From Geopsychrobacter sp. (lineage in GTDB: Bacteria; Desulfobacterota; Desulfuromonadia; Desulfuromonadales; Geopsychrobacteraceae): a stretch of DNA of 8,866 nucleotides. Shown here piece after piece: positions 1 through 5,810 of this stretch. The position numbers and the translations under genes are program-made. The notes below the pieces were generated by a model, which saw only the letters and a program-made list of their open reading frames with translations, was not told the origin of the DNA and searched no databases. Every line of letters starts with the position of its first letter. Position 1 is the stretch's first letter. The stretch is taken from assembly GCA_021647445.1 (NCBI GenBank), contig JAKIUS010000040.1, forward strand, positions 1 to 8,866. The letters run 5' to 3'.

Positions 1-577
1 GATGGGTTTTTTGAAGGAGCAGGTTGCGATCGAACTGGCCGATCCCGCTTCGGCCATCCTTAATATCGATCGCAAGATCAGCGCATCTCTGCGGGGTGCT
101 GAGATGCCGACCCAAAATTTCGGTTTTCCGCTGGCCGGTTCGGTGTTGCCCTGGATCGATACTGAGGTCGAAGATGGTCAGAGTCGTGAAGAATGGAAAG
201 GTCATGTCGAAACCAATAAAATCCTCGGCACCAGCAGCCCGATTCATATCGATGGTCTCTGCGTACGCATCGGGGCCATGCGCTGCCATAGCCAGGCCTT
301 GACTATTAAGTTAAAACAGGATCTGCCACTGGCAGAGATTGAAGGGTTGATCGCGGGGGCCAACCCGTGGGTCGAACTGGTGCCGAACCGTAAGGAGGAG
401 ACCCTTAACCAGCTGACGCCAACCGCCGTCTCAGGTACGCTTAAGGTTCCGGTCGGCCGCCTGCGCAAGATGCGCATGGGTGGTGAATACCTCTCGGCCT
501 TTACCGTTGGTGATCAGTTGCTGTGGGGCGCGGCGGAACCGTTGCGTCGCATGCTGCGCATTCTGCTTGAAAGATAG
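1..577 (+). CDS. asd: Aspartate-semialdehyde dehydrogenase, C-terminal part (5' end outside window)
   Basis: This cytoplasmic enzyme reduces L-aspartyl-4-phosphate to L-aspartate 4-semialdehyde with NADPH, the branch step to lysine/diaminopimelate, threonine and methionine. The visible 191 residues align by eye with roughly residues 179-367 of the 367-residue E. coli Asd. Landmarks, counted from the ATG at base 2, are SREEWKG (61-67, phosphate/substrate-binding Glu and Lys), ETNKIL (70-75), [15 protein letters not shown] (84-98) with the substrate-binding Arg89 and catalytic His96 spaced as in E. coli R267/H274, and a C-terminal [18 protein letters not shown]. The catalytic cysteine and NADP-binding half lie upstream of the window, so the ATG at base 2 is an internal methionine and not the start. 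The stop TAG at 575-577 is followed within 10 bases by a terminator, so this gene ends its transcript. The protein belongs to the E. coli-like Asd subfamily, not the Bacillus/Geobacter-like one. The identification is very secure. Confidence 0.96.
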   Translation, partial: MGFLKEQVAIELADPASAILNIDRKISASLRGAEMPTQNFGFPLAGSVLPWIDTEVEDGQSREEWKGHVETNKILGTSSPIHIDGLCVRIGAMRCHSQALTIKLKQDLPLAEIEGLIAGANPWVELVPNRKEETLNQLTPTAVSGTLKVPVGRLRKMRMGGEYLSAFTVGDQLLWGAAEPLRRMLRILLER

Positions 578-586
578 ATCGATTCA

Positions 587-615
587 CGGGGCGCAGATTG
601 TTGCGCCCCGTTTTT
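587..615 (+). terminator. Intrinsic terminator of asd
   Basis: A perfect 9-bp GC-rich inverted repeat, CGGGGCGCA (587-595) and TGCGCCCCG (602-610), encloses a 6-base loop and is followed directly by five T residues. It begins 10 bases after the asd stop codon. This is a textbook Rho-independent terminator and separates asd from the downstream oxidoreductase gene. Confidence 0.93.
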
Positions 616-658
616 AATAGTTTCTCTTGTCTCGCTTCCTTTCTGAATCAAAATTCTC

Positions 659-667
659 TGCTATTAT
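659..667 (+). promoter_or_regulatory. Candidate extended -10 promoter for the quinone oxidoreductase gene
   Basis: TGC directly precedes TATTAT (662-667), giving an extended -10 element (TGnTATTAT) in an AT-rich stretch after the asd terminator. The sequence 16 bases upstream is a poor -35 match, which extended -10 promoters tolerate. Transcription would start near 674 and give a leader of about 95 bases. This is pattern inference only. Confidence 0.38.
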
Positions 668-769
668 TTATTCTGCGTGAAGAGATCGATCCCTGGCTCC
701 TTTTTGGCTGGGAATCTTGCTTTTCTTTGTTCCTTTGTGATGATGCCCCTTTAACCAAGGAGACCGAAA

Positions 770-1708
770 ATGAAAGCGATTCAGGTTCAGCAGTTCGGTG
801 CGCCCGAGGTTTTGCAGTTGGTCGAAATCGATCATCTGCGGCCGACGGCCGATCAGATTCTGGTTCGCGTTCACGCCTCCGGGGTTAACCCGTTCGATAC
901 TTATCTGCGCTCGGGTGTTTATCCCGTGTTGCCCGATCTGCCCTGGACGCCTGGCTTTGACGGAGCCGGAAAGATTAACGCCTTAGGAGCCGAGGTTGAA
1001 GGTTTCACGGTTGGTGATCGGGTCTGGTTGAGTGGCAGTCTCACCGGAACCGCTGCCGAATTTGCTCTTTGCAGCCCGGATCAGGTTCATCCTTTGTCAG
1101 ACGACATCAGTTTCGCGATCGGTGCGTCCCTGGGGATCCCTGCCGCCGCAGCCTGGCGGGCGCTCTTTATTCGCGGTTGTGCAAAGCCGGGGGAGACCGT
1201 TCTGATTCATGGGGCCAGCGGTGTCGCGGGGCAAGCGACAGTTCAATTGGCACGGGCTGCCGGTCTGCGGGTCCTGGGTACCGCAGGTAACAGAGCCGGT
1301 AAGCAGGTGGTGCTCGACGCCGGAGCGCATGATGTCTACCTGCATGGGGATGAAGGTCTGTCGCGCGAGAAAATCGATCTGATTATCGAGATGCTGGCCA
1401 ATCATAATCTGGAGACCGATCTGCAGTTACTGGCGCCCGGTGGGCGGGTGGTCATTGTCGGTAGTCGGGGACGGATTGAGATCGATCCGCGCTTGACCAT
1501 GGGCAAGGAGATCGATGTGCGTGGTATGAGTCTATTCGCAGCGACAGCGCAAGAGAAAGAGATGACCTTTGCCGCAATCGGTGCGGCTCTGGAGGTGGGG
1601 GTGCTCTGCCCACGCATTGCCGCTGAGCGACCGTTGTCTGAGGCCGCCCAGACCCATGAAATGGTGCTTAAGGATCTGGTTCAGGGGAAGATCCTGCTCA
1701 GGCCTTAA
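770..1708 (+). CDS. NAD(P)H:quinone oxidoreductase, zeta-crystallin/QOR-type MDR protein
   Basis: This 312-residue cytosolic protein belongs to the medium-chain dehydrogenase/reductase superfamily, quinone oxidoreductase branch, whose members reduce quinones or alpha,beta-unsaturated ketones with NADPH. The N-terminal GroES-like domain (about 1-120) carries GVNPFDTYLRSGVYP and PWTPGFDGAGKI, both typical of zeta-crystallin relatives. The Rossmann half contains VLIHGASGVAGQATVQLARAAG, with the nucleotide-binding GASGVAG at 148-154. The cysteine and histidine zinc ligands of true alcohol dehydrogenases, including the four-Cys structural zinc loop, are absent, so the protein should be zinc-free. 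Length is normal for the family. AAGGAGA at 757-763 lies 6 bases before the ATG and fixes the start. The gene stands alone between the asd terminator and a convergent small gene. Family assignment is secure, but the physiological substrate cannot be read from the sequence. Confidence 0.9.
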   Translation: MKAIQVQQFGAPEVLQLVEIDHLRPTADQILVRVHASGVNPFDTYLRSGVYPVLPDLPWTPGFDGAGKINALGAEVEGFTVGDRVWLSGSLTGTAAEFALCSPDQVHPLSDDISFAIGASLGIPAAAAWRALFIRGCAKPGETVLIHGASGVAGQATVQLARAAGLRVLGTAGNRAGKQVVLDAGAHDVYLHGDEGLSREKIDLIIEMLANHNLETDLQLLAPGGRVVIVGSRGRIEIDPRLTMGKEIDVRGMSLFAATAQEKEMTFAAIGAALEVGVLCPRIAAERPLSEAAQTHEMVLKDLVQGKILLRP

Positions 1709-1713
1709 GTTTG

Positions 1714-1761
1714 AAAGGAGGAGTTTCGGAGATGACTGAACCTGAAGGTTTGTTCAGTTAA
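1714..1761 (+). other. Nine-codon reading frame with a near-perfect Shine-Dalgarno
   Basis: AAAGGAGGAG (1714-1723) lies just after the oxidoreductase stop and is followed, 10 bases past its GGAGG core, by ATG at 1732. The frame reads MTEPEGLFS and stops at TAA (1759-1761). ACTGAAC (1735-1741) and GTTCAGT (1752-1758), a 7-bp inverted repeat, span the frame. The last codons overlap the 3' end of the convergent small gene. It could be a tiny expressed peptide, a remnant start of a lost downstream gene, or chance. The ribosome-binding site is stronger than most in the window, which is why it is listed. Confidence 0.3.
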
Positions 1762-2005
1762 GCGTCATTGTAGTTGGCGCGAAGATGTTTTTTGTCAGGG
1801 TCGCCGGAAGTGCTGTCTGCTTATGCAGACGTCGCTCGGCCCCTGGAGATTGATCCGCAGCGACAGAGCGCAACGGATCAACATCAACGATCGTCCAGCC
1901 GTCGTTACGCTCAAATATTTGAACCTGCTTCAGATAGAGGAGAATATCGAGGAACTTGGGTGAAACCAGGTCTTCTTCGCCGGTACGATAAATGACGCGT
2001 ATCAT
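1754..2005 (-). CDS. Small conserved hypothetical protein (resembles the Geobacter GSU3473-type family)
   Basis: This 83-residue protein begins MIRVIYRTGEEDLV and continues with a predicted helix (PKFLDILLYLKQV), then FERNDGWTIVDVDPLR. That core (about residues 1-47), plus a short basic PGAERR segment near 55-59, matches my memory of a small family found in Geobacter relatives (MIRV-Y, DLV, LD-LI, F-R--GW--VGVDP, GPERR). Its function is unknown. The ATG at 2005 is preferred because the minus strand has GGGAG 8 bases upstream; a longer frame from a TTG at 2074 would translate the leader and has no such support. The last 35 or so residues look unconserved and low in structure. No signal peptide or membrane segment is visible. 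A promoter candidate lies about 70 bases upstream. The gene is convergent with the oxidoreductase gene and divergent from the FIST operon. The family call rests on recall and needs a search. Confidence 0.72.
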   Translation of the reverse strand: MIRVIYRTGEEDLVSPKFLDILLYLKQVQIFERNDGWTIVDVDPLRSVAADQSPGAERRLHKQTALPATLTKNIFAPTTMTLN

Positions 2006-2037
2006 CTTTGATTCTCCCGTCTCCTTCAGCGATAAAA

Positions 2038-2063
2038 CACTCCCCAGTGGTCTCCCACAAGTG
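2038..2063 (-). promoter_or_regulatory. Foldable leader hairpin upstream of the small conserved gene
   Basis: Read on the minus strand, this stretch has an outer CACT/AGTG pairing, an asymmetric internal loop, and an inner GTGG/CCAC stem closed by a GAGA (GNRA-type) tetraloop. It sits between the inferred transcription start (about 2075) and the ribosome-binding site of the small gene. It may be an RNA control element or only incidental pairing, since each stem is just 4 bp. Confidence 0.25.
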
Positions 2064-2081
2064 CGATCAGTCAACCTTATC

Positions 2082-2110
2082 TTGATAGCACTTTTTAGGT
2101 CTGCTGTAAA
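2082..2110 (-). promoter_or_regulatory. Sigma70-like promoter for the small conserved gene
   Basis: On the minus strand, TTTACA (complement of 2105-2110) is followed by exactly 17 bases and then TATCAA (complement of 2082-2087), which is preceded by TGC as an extended -10. The predicted start near 2075 gives a leader of about 70 bases before the ATG at 2005. The spacing and -35 are good and the -10 is fair. Confidence 0.5.
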
Positions 2111-2337
2111 AGCAAAAACGTCACATTTATTCTGGATCTCCGGGAATTCTTCTCTGCAATAGACGGCATGATTTATCTTTTATTACCCGGAGAAACGGGG
2201 GGACTATTGGGGCATTGTCGATTCGGTAAAACTTGGTTTGGTACTGTACTTTTAGTGAAAATTTGATAATGTTTATGCCTGTGCCGGAGGTTGGTCGTCT
2301 ACTGATTTTTTTTGAGGTGAATGCGTTGGAACCTATA

Positions 2338-3453
2338 ATGGAGATTGAACATACCGGTCAGGTTGAGGCATTGGAGGCAATTTGTGTAGATTTTGAACGG
2401 CATGCTGATGTTGCCGGGCTTCTTATTCTGACCTGTGACGCCAATGGTTATACCCCAGAGCTTCTTGACCCGCTGTTAACCTCTTGCTGTTTGCCGTTGA
2501 TAGGTGCAGTCTTCCCAGAGATTATCGTTGGCAACAAGACTCTGATACAGGGCAGTATTGTCGTTGGCTTGAGACAGCGCCCCGATATCTTCAGTATTGC
2601 CGGACTCAGTGATCAAAGCGTCGATTTTGAAGAAGCGATCTGTTCTGCGATCCCTGATTTTTGTCTGGGACAGACAGTTTTGGTGTTTGTTGATGCTTTT
2701 GGAAGCCGTCTCGCCGATCTTATGGAGGGGCTTTTTAATAATTTTGGTCTTGAAGTCAACTATTTAGGCGGCGGTAGCGGCTCTCTATCCTTTAATCAAA
2801 AGCCTTGCGTGCTGACTAATCAGGGCATGCTTGAAGATGCTGCGGTTATTGCTCTGCTTGATGTTGCAAGCGGGGTTGGCGTGCAGCACGGTTGGTCCTC
2901 TCTTGCTGGTCCCTACAAGGTGACAGAAAGTACCGGTTGCACAATCGTTTCGATCGATTGGCAGCCTGCCTACACTCTCTATAAGCAGGTATTAAGCGAG
3001 CAGCAGGGGATCTCCTTTGCCGGAAGAGATTTCTATGCAATTGCGCAGAACTACCCTTTTGGGTTACGGAAACTTGATGCCGAGATGGTGGTGCGTGACC
3101 CGTTGACTGTTGGTGCTGCTGGAGAGATGACCTGTGTTGGGGAAGTTCCGGAGAATAGTTATCTCGATATTCTGATCGGAGACGTGGATACCTTGGTCGA
3201 CGCGGCGTCAGAGGCGTTACGATTTGCCCTGCACAACCATACTGCGGCCTCCGAAACGGCACCGTTATTGTTGTTTGATTGTGTTTCACGTTCTGCGTTT
3301 ATGGAAGATGAGTTTCAACGGGAGCTGGATGTTTTTCACGGATCTGGACGTCGGGTTATCGGTGCTTTGACCTTGGGCGAAATTGCAAATTGTGGCAAGT
3401 CCTATCTTGAACTGTTTAATAAGACAACGGTTGTTGGAGTTATTGATTTATGA
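2338..3453 (+). CDS. FIST-domain (FIST_N + FIST_C) sensor protein, NosP-like by context
   Basis: FIST proteins are intracellular sensory modules; the best studied, NosP, binds heme and nitric oxide and controls a partner histidine kinase. From this start the protein has 371 residues. FIST_N spans about 8-200, with LPLIGAVFPEIIVG (52-65), a glycine-rich YLGGGSGSLSF loop (142-152) and the conserved VQHGW..LAGPYKVTEST segment (182-199, including His184). FIST_C spans about 205-365, with LLLFDCVSRS (310-319) and a terminal LGEIANCGKSYLELFNKTTVVGVI. It is soluble, with no signal peptide or membrane helix. The start is uncertain: the ATG at 2338 has only a weak GGA upstream, TTG 2326 has GAGGTGA, and ATG 2269 (394 residues) has no visible ribosome site. 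I chose 2338 because the residues before it do not look like the family. The stop overlaps the ATG of the kinase, implying translational coupling. The FIST identity is firm; the ligand is unknown. Confidence 0.88.
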   Translation: MEIEHTGQVEALEAICVDFERHADVAGLLILTCDANGYTPELLDPLLTSCCLPLIGAVFPEIIVGNKTLIQGSIVVGLRQRPDIFSIAGLSDQSVDFEEAICSAIPDFCLGQTVLVFVDAFGSRLADLMEGLFNNFGLEVNYLGGGSGSLSFNQKPCVLTNQGMLEDAAVIALLDVASGVGVQHGWSSLAGPYKVTESTGCTIVSIDWQPAYTLYKQVLSEQQGISFAGRDFYAIAQNYPFGLRKLDAEMVVRDPLTVGAAGEMTCVGEVPENSYLDILIGDVDTLVDAASEALRFALHNHTAASETAPLLLFDCVSRSAFMEDEFQRELDVFHGSGRRVIGALTLGEIANCGKSYLELFNKTTVVGVIDL

Positions 3454-5573
3454 GTCCGTCGCGTAGCGAATTGATTCAGATCTGTTACGAAATAGCATTG
3501 GCTATTAATGAAACCGAGGATATGCCGCGCCTGTTATCGCAGGCGCTGACTATGCTGGTACGTAAATTAAATTGCAGTGCTGGCGGTATTCATCTGCTTG
3601 ATATTGAGCCCGACAGCCCTCCGGGGTTCAAGCCGCCTGTAACCATTCCACGTTGCAGTGAACGCATCCCTTCTTATGTTGAAGCCCTGGCACAACTGCC
3701 GATAGTTCCGACTCGCGACGCCCTCTCCTTTTTTGCGGACAAGCTGCCGCTCTGCGGAGTTTGTCAAAATGGTGATAACTATTATTTTTTTGATCTATTG
3801 CCTCACGGCTTCCTGTTGCTCTTAAAAAGCGAATCTACACTTGATCCCATTGTTGTAAAGGAGCTTAGACCGCTTGCGGCCAAGCTTGGTCAGGCGATTG
3901 GCACCTGTCTGCAACGCAAGGCCCTGCGGGAGAGCGTTGATCATTTCAGTATGGTGAGTGAAGAGTTGCGCCATTATCAAGAGAGCCTCGAAGAGATGGT
4001 TGAGGATCGCACGGTTACTCTGAAACAAGAGATGGCTGAACGACGTATTGCTGAAGAAGAGTTGCGTCAGAGTGAAGAGCAACATCGGCTGTTTTTACAA
4101 CAGTTGCCCGATCCGGTTGTGGTTTTTAATCGTCAATGTATTCCTCAATATATCAATAAGGCTTTTACCGATAGCTTTGGTTGGTGTCTCGATGATTTTT
4201 CGGCAAAAAGTTTTCCGCTATTACATGAAGAGAGTGGTTCGAAAGGGGATTGGCTCCGACAGCAGATCGGCAAAGGAGAATCACCTTCGGGGATTGAGGT
4301 CAATTTGCAGAACAGTTCACATCAGGTTTTACGTGTGGCGGTCAGTGGCATCATGACACGGCAAAGGCGTAGAGATGATGACCTGCAAGTATTGGTGTTG
4401 CGCGATGTCACCGAGCAGCATCGACTCGAAGCTCAGTTGCGTCACTCGCAAAAGATGCAGGCGATCGGCACCCTGACCGGCGGCATCGCCCATGATTTTA
4501 ATAATTTGCTCCAGGCAATTTCAGGTTATACGCAACTGCTGCAGCGCCGTATAAACAGAAAAAGTCGTGAAGGCTCTTTTTTGGATTCGATCGCAGTTTC
4601 AACGGAGCGGGCTGTTGATCTGGTGAAGCAACTGCTAATTGCCAGCCGTCGTGGTGAAAGTCGGTTAGTGCCCATTGATCTCAACGAAACCGTCGAGCAG
4701 GCAGTAAAACTTCTCGAGCGGACGCTGGTTAAAATGGTCCGGATTGAGACGGGTCTGCAGGAGACACCCCTGATTGTGGATGGAGATGCGGGGCAACTCG
4801 AACAGGTGATTTTAAATCTCTCCAACAACGCGCAGGCCGCCATGCCGAACGGTGGGGGTTTAACCCTGCTGACCAAAGAGGTGATGCTGGAAGAGGACTT
4901 TTGCCTGGGATATGACGGACTTAAGCCCGGAGCCTACGCCTTGCTCAGTGTGTCAGATAACGGCATCGGGATGAGTTCAGAGGTGATTGAGCAGATCTTT
5001 GAGCCCTTTTTTACCACCAAAAGGGTCGGTGAAGGGACGGGGCTGGGACTGTCGAGTGCCTACGGAATCGTTCGTAATCATCAAGGGGTCATTCTGTGTG
5101 AAAGTGAACCTGGTCGCGGCACGCTCTTTTCGATTTATCTGCCTCTCTCCGCCGGGATGGTCCGTCTGCAACCCCAAGAGCGTCAGGAGAAGGCGACTGC
5201 TGGTGGCGAAGAGACCCTGTTGATCGTTGATGATGAGCAGGCGATTGTTGAAATCGCCCGTTCAATTCTGGAGGCTGGTGGCTACCGGGTCATTCGTGCC
5301 GCAAACGGTGAAGAAGCGCTGGAAATTTATCTGCGGCGTAAGTCTGAAATTTCATTAGTAATTCTGGACCTTGGTATGCCGGGAATGGGCGGTGAAAAAT
5401 GCCTTAAAGCTTTGCGCGCGGCGAATCCCAAGGTTCGTGTCCTGGTCGCTAGCGGGTATGCGAGTAAAGAGCAGGCCCAAAGGGTTCTCGATCTTGGGGC
5501 TGCAGCTTTTGTCGGCAAGCCTTACCGCGTCGAAACAATTCTTAAAGAGGTACGTCTCGCCTTAGATGATTGA
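3450..5573 (+). CDS. Cytoplasmic hybrid histidine kinase (GAF-like, PAS, HisKA, HATPase, REC), partner of the FIST protein
   Basis: This 707-residue soluble kinase has no membrane segment. In order it contains a divergent GAF-like module (about 1-155) with a C102-x2-C105 motif, a coiled coil (about 158-212), a PAS domain (about 213-325) and HisKA with phospho-acceptor His348 in GGIAHDFNN. The HATPase has N-box Asn456 to Asn460, G1 DNGIGM (503-508), FEPFFTT (517-523) and G2 GTGLGLS (529-535). A C-terminal receiver follows, with acidic pair Asp594/Asp595, phospho-acceptor Asp640, Ser668 and Lys690-Pro. All catalytic motifs are intact. The phosphoryl group should pass from His348 to Asp640, then to an Hpt protein not present here, since there is no output domain. 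Its ATG lies inside the FIST stop (ATGA), so the two proteins are made together. That arrangement parallels NosP-NahK pairs, where the FIST protein inhibits the kinase upon nitric oxide binding. The operon ends at the hairpin at 5609-5655. Confidence 0.94.
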   Translation: MSPSRSELIQICYEIALAINETEDMPRLLSQALTMLVRKLNCSAGGIHLLDIEPDSPPGFKPPVTIPRCSERIPSYVEALAQLPIVPTRDALSFFADKLPLCGVCQNGDNYYFFDLLPHGFLLLLKSESTLDPIVVKELRPLAAKLGQAIGTCLQRKALRESVDHFSMVSEELRHYQESLEEMVEDRTVTLKQEMAERRIAEEELRQSEEQHRLFLQQLPDPVVVFNRQCIPQYINKAFTDSFGWCLDDFSAKSFPLLHEESGSKGDWLRQQIGKGESPSGIEVNLQNSSHQVLRVAVSGIMTRQRRRDDDLQVLVLRDVTEQHRLEAQLRHSQKMQAIGTLTGGIAHDFNNLLQAISGYTQLLQRRINRKSREGSFLDSIAVSTERAVDLVKQLLIASRRGESRLVPIDLNETVEQAVKLLERTLVKMVRIETGLQETPLIVDGDAGQLEQVILNLSNNAQAAMPNGGGLTLLTKEVMLEEDFCLGYDGLKPGAYALLSVSDNGIGMSSEVIEQIFEPFFTTKRVGEGTGLGLSSAYGIVRNHQGVILCESEPGRGTLFSIYLPLSAGMVRLQPQERQEKATAGGEETLLIVDDEQAIVEIARSILEAGGYRVIRAANGEEALEIYLRRKSEISLVILDLGMPGMGGEKCLKALRAANPKVRVLVASGYASKEQAQRVLDLGAAAFVGKPYRVETILKEVRLALDD

Positions 5574-5592
5574 AGTTGTTGGTGAGGCTTTT

Positions 5593-5607
5593 TAGCTCAG
5601 GGGTAGA
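5593..5607 (+). other. tRNA D-arm-like fragment
   Basis: TAGCTCAGGGGTAGA matches the conserved T8-A-G-C-T-C-A-G...GGTAGA block of tRNA D arms and differs from the neighbouring tRNA-Thr only in the D loop, where it is one base shorter. It lies on the strand opposite that tRNA and is not followed by an anticodon or T arm, because the terminator hairpin starts immediately after it. It could be a decayed tRNA 5' half or a chance match over 15 bases. Confidence 0.25.
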
Positions 5608-5608
5608 T

Positions 5609-5655
5609 AAAAAGAACAGCGGAATCTCTGTTACAGAGAATCCGCTGTTCTTTTT
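5609..5655. terminator. Bidirectional intrinsic terminator shared by the FIST/kinase operon and tRNA-Thr
   Basis: A perfect 15-bp inverted repeat runs from AAAAAGAACAGCGGA (5609-5623) to TCCGCTGTTCTTTTT (5641-5655). After a single A/A mismatch it continues as a further 6-bp stem closed by a TTA loop. The left arm starts with five A and the right arm ends with five T, so the hairpin is followed by a T tract when transcribed from either side. It lies 35 bases after the kinase stop and 2 bases beyond the CCA end of the minus-strand tRNA, so it can terminate both transcripts. Confidence 0.93.
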
Positions 5656-5657
5656 AC

Positions 5658-5733
5658 TGGAGCCGCCCAGCGGAATCGAACCGCTGACCCCTTCATTACG
5701 AGTGAAGTGCTCTACCAACTGAGCTAGGGCGGC
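5658..5733 (-). tRNA. tRNA-Thr (anticodon CGT)
   Basis: The minus strand folds into a complete 76-base tRNA. It has acceptor stem GCCGCCC/GGGCGGC, D arm TAGCTCAGTTGGTAGAGC, anticodon stem CTTCA/TGAAG with loop CTCGTAA (anticodon CGT, reading threonine codon ACG), and T arm CAGCGGTTCGATTCCGCTG. The CCA end is encoded. The G1-C72 and C2-G71 pairs and the anticodon G35-U36 are the known threonyl-tRNA synthetase identity elements of E. coli and are all present. The discriminator base is U, not the A of E. coli tRNA-Thr. It has its own promoter (5749-5777) and a terminator just downstream. A transcript from the membrane kinase gene could also read through, since I see no terminator between them. 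Confidence 0.97.
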
Positions 5734-5748
5734 GAATTGCGTGAGCAG

Positions 5749-5777
5749 TATTTAGCGCAATTAGTCCGCTTAGTCAA
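5749..5777 (-). promoter_or_regulatory. Sigma70 promoter of tRNA-Thr
   Basis: On the minus strand TTGACT (complement of 5772-5777) is followed by exactly 17 bases and then TAAATA (complement of 5749-5754). The -10 ends 15 bases before the mature tRNA 5' end, so the primary transcript would have a leader of about 8 bases. The -35 matches consensus at five of six positions. It fits entirely in the short gap between the tRNA and the 3' end of the membrane kinase gene. Confidence 0.8.
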
Positions 5778-5810
5778 TCACTCTGTTGGGGGTGCGCTTA
5801 AAGTCATGTC

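Larger units (their letters stand above)
2006..2337. other. Divergent intergenic region between the small gene and the FIST operon
   Basis: This stretch holds no gene I can support. It contains the minus-strand promoter and leader hairpin of the small gene. It also holds a 7-bp inverted repeat, CTCCGGG (2138-2144) and CCCGGAG (2186-2192), separated by 41 bases, which could be paired operator half-sites or the base of an RNA stem. The right part is AT-rich. TTGAGG (2312-2317), 16 bases, then a perfect TATAAT (2334-2339) looks like a sigma70 promoter, but it touches the chosen FIST start codon. A second -10-like GATAAT lies at 2265-2270. No tRNA, riboswitch or repeat family is recognised. Confidence 0.5.

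Noticed and set aside
2006..2074. Upstream extension of the small conserved gene to a TTG at 2074
   Set aside because: The extension covers the leader hairpin and ribosome-binding site, and the family-like N-terminus MIRVIY starts at 2005.
2186..2222. G-rich stretch as a possible cyclic-di-GMP or other riboswitch
   Set aside because: No conserved riboswitch core (such as the GEMM motif) could be aligned; only a simple inverted repeat is present.
2233..2268. Extension of the FIST gene to a TTG at 2233
   Set aside because: There is no ribosome-binding site, the composition is AT-rich and promoter-like, and there is no family similarity.
2846..3289. 147-codon minus-strand frame inside the FIST gene
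   Set aside because: It is an antisense shadow with low-complexity composition (rich in Arg, Gln and Pro) and no family match; the plus strand encodes conserved FIST motifs throughout.
4526..4876. 116-codon minus-strand frame inside the FIST partner kinase
   Set aside because: It is the mirror of the HisKA/HATPase coding sequence, with an Arg/Ser-rich translation typical of antisense frames.
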